Below are positions 33,233 through 44,200 of a stretch of DNA of 64,000 bases, in pieces (the stretch's first letter is position 1; every line of letters starts with the position of its first letter). Position numbers and translations under genes: made by a program. This DNA is from Asterias rubens (Eukaryota > Echinodermata > Asteroidea > Forcipulatida > Asteriidae), in assembly GCF_902459465.1 (NCBI RefSeq), contig NC_047062.1:2730501-2794500 (forward strand), written 5' to 3'. The notes beneath the pieces were generated by a model that saw nothing but the letters and a program-made list of their open reading frames with translations, was not told the DNA's origin and made no database searches.

Positions 33233-33568
33233 AAGCCATTGGACCCTTTCGGTACACAGTTCACAGATTTACAAATAACTTACAGGGTTTACAGAAGGTA
33301 GTGGTGAAATACTTCTCTTGAAATAATATTCCATTAAATTCTTTACTTTATGAGAAAACAGTAAAACAATATCAATTCTCGTTAACGAGAATTACGGATT
33401 TATTTTAAACGCGCGGAAACAAGGGTGGGTTTTCCCGTTATTTTCTCCCGACTCCGATGACCGATTAAGCCCAAATTTTCACAGGTTTGTTATTTGATAT
33501 AGAAGTTGTGATACACGAAGTGTGGGCCTTGGACAATACTGTTTACCGAAAGGGTCCAATGGCTTTAA
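33233..33568. repeat. R3 family copy
   Basis: aaagccattggaccctttcg at one end and ttaccgaaagggtccaatgg at the other, with the cccgttattttctcccgact box. Confidence 0.8.
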
Positions 33569-34050
33569 GACTAATGAACCCTAACCACCTCATCACAATA
33601 TTGAAAAAATATACACCTCATCAGTCATCACAATACTTGTGTCACCTGGAAGAGGTATTTTGTCAAAATAAAGCTTTTGTCACCAATATAATTATGTGTT
33701 TTGATGAGTGGATTGTGAATAAACAGTTAACTAAGGTTCTAAAAAACTAGTTCAAATTGTCTTATTTACAAAGTTAAAAGTAGGCCTAGACCCCAAAAAG
33801 GCGCTGTTCATAACGTCAATCGAGGCACGATATTTTAAGAGAAAATGCTGCACAGCATTGGAAAAGACATCGGACCGTACCACTAGGCACTATTGCTCTT
33901 GTGAGTCTGACCAGCCATGCAGACTGACCCCATCTTTAGTTGTTTGGCTGCATCCAGCAGCAATACACTTGGTCAACATTGCCGGAAAATGCAAGAAAAA
34001 AACTTTTTTCGAAACGTACAAACTCACAACTTGGACTTGCAGGTAATTTG
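33569..34050. other. Unassigned spacer
   Basis: No gene or recognised repeat; AT-rich, between an R3 copy and the minus-strand LINE. Confidence 0.4.
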
Positions 34051-34563
34051 CACGTGTGTTTATTTTTTATTTTATTTTATTTTAAATCTTTAGACAGACA
34101 CAATAGTTACAAGTTGTACAGGGGCTGTCACAAGGTTAAAACAAAAGTATAAAACTGTCATCAAAAGATGTGTAAAACCAGACCCCTGCCAACGATAAAA
34201 ATATAATTGTACAATATAAAAAGGAGATTACACTGAAACATTTTAGAATCACACAATAGAAATCATTAAAACACAAGCAAAACCAGACTATTGAAAACAA
34301 AAAACTACACCCACAACAAAACACTGCAGCGATAAGAGGAAGGGACAACAATTAAAAATAAAAAAACATAGAATGGACTAAAAACCCTCAGAAAAATAAA
34401 ATAAAAAATAAAATTGGCACAGAGTGCACCCTCACAGATTCATGCCAACCCACTGGGCCCGAGGACAATGATAGCAGAGAGCCTCCCCAAACACCACCCA
34501 AAAAAGCACAAAGACCCCTTAGACAATTATTAAAGAAAACAACAATTAAAACCACTAGCACTA

Positions 34564-35514
34564 TTAACATACTAAAAATTCCCCCCTCAGCTTCATACGA
34601 AATGACTTGTACCCCTCCAAAATCAAAGCATTCCTGGTATCCAATGTGAGCTCCGAGAACATTTTAGGAAAGCGAACAATGGTAGAAAATTTATAAGCAT
34701 CCGTCCTAGGTTTTAAGTGATGAAAAGTGAGCAATTCTGTGTGACGGGAGTTAACTTTAGATAGATTAGTTAAGTCATTCATAAAACTATACCGAGTGGA
34801 CATCAACAGTTTTACAATAAAGCAAATGTTTAAAAAAGTCCTTCTGTCAGACAGCAACATAAGACCCAGAGTCTTCAGTCTTTCTTGATAAGGCTGTTCC
34901 ATATATTTTTGCCGAAGTATCATCCTGCTGGCTCTGCGCTGTACCGATTCGATTGAATTTATGAGTTTTTTACGGTGAATCCACCAGACGGGTGAGCAGT
35001 AGTCCAAGATTGGCTGGACAAGAGTCTTGAACAAATGGAGCGATACGCACGAAGGACAGTTGCCAGAGATGAGGCGAATCAAACCAATCAGTCTATTACA
35101 TTTTGAAGTAACAGCCTGCACTTGTAGATCCCAGGATAAGTTACTCTGGAATATACAGCCTAGAAGCTTGATGGAGTCCACACATTCCTGGGGGGAGTTT
35201 CCAAGATTGTATTCTGGTTTGCTCATACGTCGCCATGTCAACCGTATCGATTTGCACTTGTCAGCATTTAAGCGCAAACAGTTCAATTTAGCCCAGTTAA
35301 CTATAGTGTTTAGGTCCTTCTGAAGTAGAGAATCCGGCGCGTCAGTTGTAACATTTTTGAACAAAAATGTGTCATCTGCGTACTGTACAAGGTTTGAAGA
35401 AAGTTGAAGTTGAAGATCGTTCGCGAACAACAAAGAGCAGGGGGCCGAGTACATAGCCCTGTGGCACTCCTGAACCGACCGGTAGCCAGTCTGAAGTAAA
35501 GCCTTTATAGACAA
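34564..35514 (-). pseudogene. LINE reverse transcriptase C-terminal part, out of frame
   Basis: It carries the catalytic VQYADDTFLF, then LKLLGCIFQSNLSW-like and QRRASRMILRQKY motifs, and ends FRMKLRGEFLVC. A second frameshift near 35440 separates motif B (SGVPQGYVLGPLLF) from this frame. With the upstream break, this makes the copy defective. Confidence 0.8.
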
Positions 35515-35613
35515 CTCGTTGCAGGCGGTTTGTTACAAACGACTCAATCCAGTCAAGAGCAGCACCCTTTATGTTGTAGCAAAGTTGGAGTTTCTTAACA
35601 AGAATATTGTGGC

Positions 35614-37434
35614 TTATATAGTGTCAACCGCACGACTGAAATCTAAGGAGATTACATCCACTGCAGGTACCCGTGCGTCCAAAGATTGAAGCCATTGAGA
35701 ACTAGCTGACACCAATGCTGTAGAACAAGACCTCCCAGGAATGAACCCATGTTGCTGGTCAGCTACAAGTCCGTTGTTTTGACAGTGGTCGAGAATTTGA
35801 CGACACAAGATTTTTTCTAAAAGCTTGCAGATTATTGGAGTCAAAGAAACGGGTCTGTAATTGATCAAGTTGCTCTTTTCTCCTTTTTTGAAGACGGGCA
35901 CTACATTAGCACGTTTCCACGCACTTGGAAGACAACCTGAAGCAAGAGTGTGGTTGTAAAAAAGTGTGAGAACAGGAACAATGGCTGGAGCAGCAAGTTT
36001 CAACAGATGGGCGCTAATACCATCAGGTCCATATGCTTTGTGTGCGGAAAGATTCCGAATCTCAGACGAAACTTGAGTTGAAGTGATGGAAAAACGTTCC
36101 AACGGGGGAAATTCCAATGTGGGAGAAGTGACACGGTCCTGGTCGGTGGATCCGGAGAAAAAACTGGCGAAAAGAGAGTTAAACTCATTTGCAATCCGAG
36201 ATGGGTCACTTATATTTTCACCATTGATGAAGTAAGAATCGGTAGATTGAGAAGATTTGCGTTTGGACTTCACAAAATACCAGAAAGTTTTCCGATTATC
36301 TCTTTTCTTAAACAAATCAGTTACGAAGTCACTGTACGCCCTTTTGGAGAGATTGCGTACTTGGTTCCTTACAAGTTTAAATTGTTTCCAAGCTGTCTCA
36401 GTTCCACTTACACGAGCTCGTTTAAACAACCTTCGCTTCTCAAGGATGAGCCGATGAAGTTCCTCGGTGATCCAGGGCTTAGCTCTTTTTCTACCTTTTC
36501 GGACAGGAACACACTCCTTGACGCAATTGAGGAAGAAATCACTGAACGTATCCCAAGCATCGTTAATGTCGTTGTAGTCAATCACTCCCCAAGGCACTGC
36601 AGCTAGCAAAGTCTGGAAATGAACAAGGTCCGTTTTGTGGTACTGGAAGATTTCCCTTACACGACGTGGTAATTTTCCAGGCGACCCTCGAATTCTGAAA
36701 GAAACCAAGTTATGGTCGGATGTAGAGAGCCCGGGCTCCACTTTAACATCACATACACGATCTGGACGTGATGTAAATATCAAATCAATCGTTGTATTGG
36801 AAGAAAGGTCACTGGAAGATCTAGTAGTTTCATTAACTAATTGTTCAAAGCAATAAGCGTTGGCTAGATCGTGAAGAGTAGTTGCCAGCAGGCTGGAATT
36901 GTCTGATGACCAGTTAATATTGAAATCACCCATCGGGATGAAACCAGAATAACGGTCTAAGTTAAGCTTGTTCAAAACATCCTCCAGTAAGCCGATACTG
37001 GTGTCGTCCGATGGAGGCCTGTAGTACGCACCACATAACCATCTTTCAGAATTAAGGATGAATTCTGCAAAAACGATTTCAATGTTAGGAGGCAAATCTT
37101 TCACATCAACAGATGTTGGTTTTAGAGAGTCAGATATAGCGACCAAAACACCTCCACCACGCCGACTTCTGTCTTTTCTAAAGACAATATGGCTGTCGAA
37201 AAGCATTGAGTCCGGTATAGATGAATCCAGCCATGTTTCAGTAATAGCCACAAGTGACAAGTTCATAGAATGCACAACTGCTTGAAGTTCAGGGATTTTA
37301 TTTTTCACACTCCTAGCATTAATATTGGCACCGAATATCGCTTTAGTTGCAGTGTTGTCAAATATACCTGTTAATGGCGACGAAGTAGAATTTACTCTAC
37401 ACATCAAGGCAAAGTCTGCCTCGATTGCCGTCAC
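35614..37434 (-). CDS. LINE endonuclease and N-terminal reverse transcriptase part
   Basis: About 606 residues. The APE-type endonuclease shows NARSVKNKIPEL, ITETWLDSS (catalytic E), GDFNINWSSD and STSDHNLVSF near its end. The reverse transcriptase begins with YRPVSLTPIICKLLEKIL, and motif A reads VISLDFSRAVDTI, where the Phe of the usual AFDT is Val. The frame ends in TAA at once after motif A because of an apparent two-base gain (actatataagcc), so the protein is cut mid-domain. Confidence 0.85.
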   Translation of the reverse strand: MTAIEADFALMCRVNSTSSPLTGIFDNTATKAIFGANINARSVKNKIPELQAVVHSMNLSLVAITETWLDSSIPDSMLFDSHIVFRKDRSRRGGGVLVAISDSLKPTSVDVKDLPPNIEIVFAEFILNSERWLCGAYYRPPSDDTSIGLLEDVLNKLNLDRYSGFIPMGDFNINWSSDNSSLLATTLHDLANAYCFEQLVNETTRSSSDLSSNTTIDLIFTSRPDRVCDVKVEPGLSTSDHNLVSFRIRGSPGKLPRRVREIFQYHKTDLVHFQTLLAAVPWGVIDYNDINDAWDTFSDFFLNCVKECVPVRKGRKRAKPWITEELHRLILEKRRLFKRARVSGTETAWKQFKLVRNQVRNLSKRAYSDFVTDLFKKRDNRKTFWYFVKSKRKSSQSTDSYFINGENISDPSRIANEFNSLFASFFSGSTDQDRVTSPTLEFPPLERFSITSTQVSSEIRNLSAHKAYGPDGISAHLLKLAAPAIVPVLTLFYNHTLASGCLPSAWKRANVVPVFKKGEKSNLINYRPVSLTPIICKLLEKILCRQILDHCQNNGLVADQQHGFIPGRSCSTALVSASSQWLQSLDARVPAVDVISLDFSRAVDTI

Positions 37435-37940
37435 AAAAGGGGGAAGGCGGAGTCAACACTCCAAGCAACTTTATCTAATTTTTAAACATGTAAATCATGA
37501 TAAAAACAATAACTTCAAAAATTGTTTTATTGTTACTATTGTTTGAAAAAATAATAATTATATTTCCAGGTGACTTTAAAAAAATATATACAATTTATTA
37601 TTTTACATAGAGGAATAAAGCTCTGGAAGAGGTGAAATTGTAGTTGTTTATATATTCATGATTATCATAATCAGTACAAGCTGTCATCTAGAAATTAAAA
37701 AAATATATATATTGAATCTCATTTTGCAGAAATTTCTTCATAAAGTACGTTCAGACTCTTATTTAGAGATCCAAGTGCCTGGTACTCGGCTATTGGACTC
37801 AGTACTCGGATTACAAAATACTTGGTACCTAGACACTGTTACTGGTACGCGATAGCCCAAATTCTCGTACTCGAGTAGTACTACGCTCGACTGGAAAGCC
37901 AGCATGGACACGCAGTATACATGTACTGGGTAAGAGTTCT

Positions 37941-38096
37941 AAAAGGCACTGGACACCTTTGGTAATTCATTGTCAATGACCAGTATTCTCACTTGGTGTA
38001 TCCCAACAAATGCATAATACATGTATAACAACCTTTGAAAATTTTGACTCATAACTTGGTCATTGAAGTTGCTAGACACTAATGAAAGAAGAAGAA
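37941..38096 (+). repeat. R1 family fragment
   Basis: Begins aaaggcactggacacctttg and stops after about 155 bp, just downstream of CYP46 copy B. Confidence 0.65.
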
Positions 38097-38204
38097 ATTC
38101 TTACTAATTATATACACCAGAAAAGGAATAAAATAAAATAAAATAAAGTATTTTTACTTGTTACAGCATTTCGGTCGTATTTCAAGAAAGATTTGTGTTT
38201 CATA

Positions 38205-41200
38205 TTAACAAACTTCTTTCATTATGTCAGACTTAGGTACAGCTGGTTTGACGTATACTCGACACGAATCCTTTGGCTTGCAGGTAATGCTCCTTACATA
38301 GTTGAAACTCTGACCTGGCACGAGGTCAAAGGTCAAATTCTTCACTAACTTGGCCATGACAACCTGAGCCTCAATCTGGAAACAATAAAGTGAACAGGAA
38401 ACACAATACAGAAATGTCACAAGAGGGCAGCATTTGTTTGTATGGTTTTCCTTGTTCATTACTTCATCCATCAGAGCTGGCACTCCCCAAGATTCTCAAG
38501 TAGGAGTAAGATATGTTAAACATTCAACAAGTGATGGGCGTCATTCCCAAATCCGGTTGCGATGGGAGTTTGTTTAATTTATGTTCATGAAAATAGTTCA
38601 GTAGAAAACCGATTTTGACGAGACGAAGAAAAGATCGAAGATGGTATATAGACGGAGAGAGCGATTCAATGAGAGAGGGTTGAGAGCAGTAGCTCTAATC
38701 AAGGAAAGTCGATCTAAATGTAAGAACTTACTAGTCCTATAAAATAGTGGCCAAAAGATAAATCAATCGGTAGAGACAGTTTACCGTGAAATGAGACACA
38801 GATAGGGGTCAAGGCACTGGGTCAGCCAAGCCAGTGGTGATGGCATACCCAGCCGTTATTGTAGAGCCCTTGGAATTAGTATAAGTGATGGATTATTCAA
38901 TATATTGTAGCTCTTAATGAATTTTGTAAGAAGTGGAAACACAACAGAGATAGAGATCCAAGTTGCCTGTAATGAGCCCTTAAGTATTACTCACCATAGC
39001 AAACTGCTTCCCGATACACTTCCTTGGACCCAGGGAGAATGGGATGTACATGTTATTGTTGCTAATGACAAAACAAAACATTAGGCATTGCATTAGAGGA
39101 AGGTATTTTTTTTATTTCGTATGACTACAGTCATTCTAATCTGTCAGTTTTCAAACCCATAAAACTCGAAAGTTTAAATTACATAGAGCACCAAGTGGCC
39201 AAGTGGATAAGAGCACAGAAATCAAGCTCTGATGCTTCTGTTGAGCTGAGTGTGGGTTTGAATCCTGGTCGTGACACTTGTGTCCCCGAGCAAGACACTT
39301 AACCATAAGCTTCTCTCCACCAGGGGGTTAATGGGTACCTGCGAGGGCAGAGATGGTTCTTGTGATTGATTACTCAAATGTGCACTTCCAAATAATCTTG
39401 CTACATATAAATAGGTTTTTCTTAACATATACATATTTATTTTGTTCTTAATATTTATTATATTTTCTAAAGTTTATCTTTACTGTTTTTAAATGTTTGT
39501 TAAAGATTCTATTCCTATTTTAAGATTGGATTGATAGGCTTTCGAGTCACAGTGGTTAGGTTCACTTTTATTAATCCTGGCCATCTTAGAATGGGCTTGT
39601 CCTGTCTGTTTTTATAATTGTCTTGCTTGATTGCCAGTGCTCTGTCTCATTCAATCATTGGTTCTAGATGTCATAAGTTTACATTCGTTGTTTCTTATAC
39701 TGTTATATTTCTTTAGTACGGTAATATTGTATCTTGTACTGTTTGTTGAAATCTTGGCCGAATAAATAATAATAATAATAATAGTGCGCTGCATACTTGG
39801 TAGCACATGCTGTACACTCCCCCAGGGAGCTGAGATAGGTTAAGGAATGATTTAAGGCCCAGTGACCAGGGGTAATAATGTTGAAGCGTCACTGCGTGAC
39901 AGACCTGAGGGCTATATGAGGAGCCACTATTATTTCTGAGAAAAGACTCATTTAGCTTACTCACATATGCAAGGGGTTTTGTATAAAAATTAAAGGCATG
40001 TCTTACTTGTCTCCACCTAAGAATCGGCTTGGCATAAATTCTTCTGGGTTTTCAAAATACTCCTTCTGTCTGGCCAGGTTCATAATGCAAACCTTAAGGA
40101 GTAAGATATAAGTGATTAGATAATCTTACATTTATGTCATTCAGTTTAACAAAGTTTTAATACGAGTGAATATGAGTGAATCAAGAAAAAGTGAAAAGAA
40201 AAAAGATATCTTTACAGTCTGGCAACTCATTTGTTGCCAAACATAAGCACAATTATATCGAGCCCCTAGCAAGATTGCCTCAGGCTGCAACTGTGCCACG
40301 CTCAGCGGTATATGTGTAATCACTGTGGCGCTTTAAACTCCCGCTATACTCTGGGTACAATCAATTAATAGCTTCCCTGTGTCGACCCAGCGGGACTGCA
40401 GCGGTGCTCGCTCAGGTAAGCCCAATACAAGAGCTAATCAAATGATCACTCGTCCTCTCGTGGTGACGTCATGCAGGGCACTTGGGGCTGACCCGGTTGA
40501 GCCCCTGGAATGGCGTCAAAGCTATTCGAATGTCGACCTGGGGAAGCTAATCGAACTAACTGTTTACACAAACAGTACTCCCAAAAAGGCTTAACCAAAA
40601 AGTATTTCGCTGATGACGATGTCACATGAACGGGGGTCATGCCCAATAGGCCTTTGCAAAGAATTAAACCAAAGTAAAATAATGGAATGAATTAGGAAAC
40701 AAAAAGGGAAAAAACCCACATTAACGCTCCTAAGAGATTGTTGCACATCTACTTCCCTTGAGTGCTTCAAGTCCAGTTTATAGAAATATTTGTTCAGTAT
40801 AAAGTTTTCTATTAAGTGTTACCATTAATTTTCGATTCGTTGGTGTCTTTACAATATGGACAGATATGTACAAGGTTAAAATAAAAATTAATGTATAATT
40901 ATAAAATTGTAGTGATCTCTATATGAAATAAGAAACAAAAAGGGAAAAAACTCACATTAATAAGTGTATCAGTAGGGAGTTTAATGCCGTTCCAGACGAC
41001 TTCTTTCGGTGTCGTCCTCATCACAGATGTCACGGGGCAATGAAAACGTAAAGTTTCCTTCAACACCTAAAGGATTTAAACCAAGTTACAGATGAAAAAA
41101 AGGTGGCTAAAATTTTGCATTGTTTAAACTTTGATTTTCCGTAAATGAAACCAATAAATCACTTCATCAACTAAGCATATTGCAACGAGCCCTTTAGAGG

Positions 41201-44200
41201 TCATTGCTTACAACACCTCACAGAAAACTTTTCAAGGAAACATTTGATGAATAGATAGGTTTGCGGTAACATCACGTGTGTACCTACATGTACTTGCTGG
41301 GTAGATTATGTTCTGTTGAGAACTTGTCTTGCTTTATGTTCTTCTACCGCGGAGATGACTTTTTTTCACAATTCAGGAGACTTCTCAGCTCCGAAAAGAA
41401 TCAGGCGGGACTACAGGGAAGCGAGTTATTTATGGTCTCAACATTCTGACTAGCTTGCTCCAGTCGTCGTCAGGAGACAGTTTTTGCATTATTATTTGAT
41501 CACGGAACAGACTTTGAACTTCTTTGACCTCCCAGCACCTTCAATACTAGCCCTGGCGGCCTGACACTTTCGTATTATACTAGAACAGCTCTCAACATCC
41601 ACTGGAGTCAACATATGACCAACACATGACCAACAAAGTCTTATATGGGAACCTACCCAAGCTATCAACAAAAATCAGACAGAAGGATGCGTTTTGCTGG
41701 CCACTGCTACAGGAACAAAGACGAATCAGTGTCCAATTTTGTTCTGTGGACCCCTAAGCATGGGAGGAGGAAACCTGGTAGACTGCCACTAACAGACACT
41801 GACATTCTCAAAATGGATACGGGACTTGAATCAACAGATTTCAAGTCGGCAATGAGGGACACCACTCGACTTAAGCAAGCAAGCAAGCAAGCATTATACT
41901 ACAGTGACGTCCTGGATATCAGGGTCCATTTCTGGGGCGAAAAACTTTCAAAGCTTCATAACTCAAATCTTACCTGCAATAAGCCACATTTTTCAATAGA
42001 ATCACATTCCATGGCAGTATACATTCTTCACAACTCTGTCTTTTGCGTACGCAAGACGCACATATCTTGCATTGCGATTGCGTGTCAAGATACCGTGACC
42101 AAGAATTACATGCGTCTTGCATCTTGCGTCTTGCACGCAAACGTTTATGCGCAAGTACGGCAGTAGACCATACTGTGAGAATACGATCAAACTGGAATTT
42201 CTCTTAGGTTGGGAGCTGCATTATTTCACAAATGACAGATTAAATTACGACCAAAACCCACCGCAGAAAAATGTATGCTGCTATGGAATGTGAATCTGTT
42301 GAAAATAGTGGCTTCTTGCAGGTAAGATTTGAGTTATGTAGCTTGGAAAATTTTCCGCCCCAGAAACGGGCCCTAATAGTTAGGACTCTGGATATGTGTA
42401 CAGCGGAGGAAGAGTCCTATATAGTCCTTCAAAAGCAGCTACCTTACGAATGATGGCACCCGTAAGCTCAATTTCATTGCCAGACTTACACGGTCTGTAA
42501 TGACAGGAGCAATCACTCATTGTGCATTATTCAATATACCTTAAATTCATACAAACTTACAGCGGTTGTGTATTTCAGTTTGGATAAGTCTTCAAAGCTG
42601 ACATATCCATCATCACCAAGCACTGCATCAACTTCAGTCTTCATCCTTAGAAAAAACATTTAAACACGGGGGAAAAGTAGAGTTAACCACAGAACAGCGG
42701 AGTGTGTAACTGGTGTGACAACCTAACATTTTAAGAGCAAATTTGCATATACCAAACTTTTAACTTGGCTGATTTATTTATTAAATATCCAACACAAAAT
42801 CAAAACATACTCAAACATCAAAGAAGTTGAATACCAGACTTGGCCCTGTTGTTTAATGGCAGCCCCAAAAAACACCCCCAAAAAGCACACACATAACAAC
42901 CCCCCCCCCCAAAAAAAAAAAAAAAAAAAAAAAAACAACCTTTTAAAGAAAGACAAGTTTACATTGGTTTTATAACGACAATTCACACAATTTTTTTATC
43001 AGAAGACAAGTTACTTACTTGTACACTATTTCTGGATGTCTCCCAAGCTCCAGCAATGTAGAGGCCATAAGACACGCTGTCGTCTCTTGACCTATACAAA
43101 TAAAAGCGACAGCAACTTACAAAAACACCCCCAAGTATGGTTTACTTATTCATGAAAGAGAAACAAACAACTGTACAAAAAGATTGCACTGGTATTGAAG
43201 AGAGAAAATGGCAGGGGTAACAAACTCAATAGTTTCCTACAACAGTTTAATTTACCTTTCAGGAAAATCTGTCACGTGCATGTTGACTGGCGTTTGAATT
43301 TAAAATATTGAACTCCAGAAATGCACTGTTTTCTGCCTTTAGTTTCTTTAAGAAACTATTGGTAACTGTCAAAGACCAGTCTTCTCACTTGCTGTATCTC
43401 AACATATGCATAAAATAACAAACCTGTGACATGTTGAGCTCATTGGTGGTCGAAGTTGCAAGATAGTAACGAAAGTAAAAACACCCTTGTCACATGAAGT
43501 TGTGTGCTTTCAGATGCTTGATTTCGACACCTAAAAATCAAATTTGTGGAAAATTACTTCTTTCTCAAAAACTATGCTTCTTCATCAGAGGGAGCAGTTT
43601 TGAATTCTCACAATGTTTTATACTATCAACCTTTCCAATTACCCGTTACCATGTAAGTTTTATGCTAATAAATATTTTGAGTAGTTACCAAAAGTGTCCA
43701 CTGCCTCTAAAGGGGGTAATTAAGCCCAAATGTTTGCAGGTTTGTTATTTTGTGCATATGTTGGGATACAACAAGTTAGGATACTGCCGTCGATTTCACA
43801 AAGAGTTAGGACTCGTCTTATCTTGAGTTAGGGCATGCTACAGTGCAGGGTTGGGACTCATCCTAAGTCATTAGATTAATCCTAAGTTAGGAAGAGTTTT
43901 GTGAAATCGACGGCTGGTCTTTGACAATTACCAAATGAACACCCTGCCTTTAAAGTGCAGACATGACATTAAGACTGTGTGAGTAAAAAGGCTGGAGTGG
44001 ATATCAGAATATACCCAGTAAAGAATATTTACCGATCAATCTTGGTGGTCTAGTTGGTAATACACTGCTCTAGAATTGCAAAGGCCATGGGTTCGAACCC
44101 CACAGAATAATATGCCTGTGGTATTTTTTCACAGAGCTTGGGAAAGTACTTAGTATATACTGCTTACACACATCGGTGTACATGTATATGGGTATAACAA

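Larger units (their letters stand above)
34050..37470 (-). mobile_element. LINE (APE endonuclease plus reverse transcriptase), frameshifted
   Basis: The 3' end is at the left, with an (aaaat)n-like tail at about 34060-34085 on the minus strand. Coding spans 37434 to 34564 in two long frames. It shares the C-terminal pattern QRRASRM..LK with the LINE at 24.6-27.7 kb but is a different, longer copy. Clade not assigned. Confidence 0.85.

Noticed and set aside
35027-36856. Open frames antisense to the minus-strand LINE
   Set aside because: They are shadows of the endonuclease and reverse transcriptase coding strand.
44035-44110. A tRNA gene
   Set aside because: A- and B-box matches are present, but the acceptor and anticodon arms do not pair, and the same sequence continues into a repeated SINE body.
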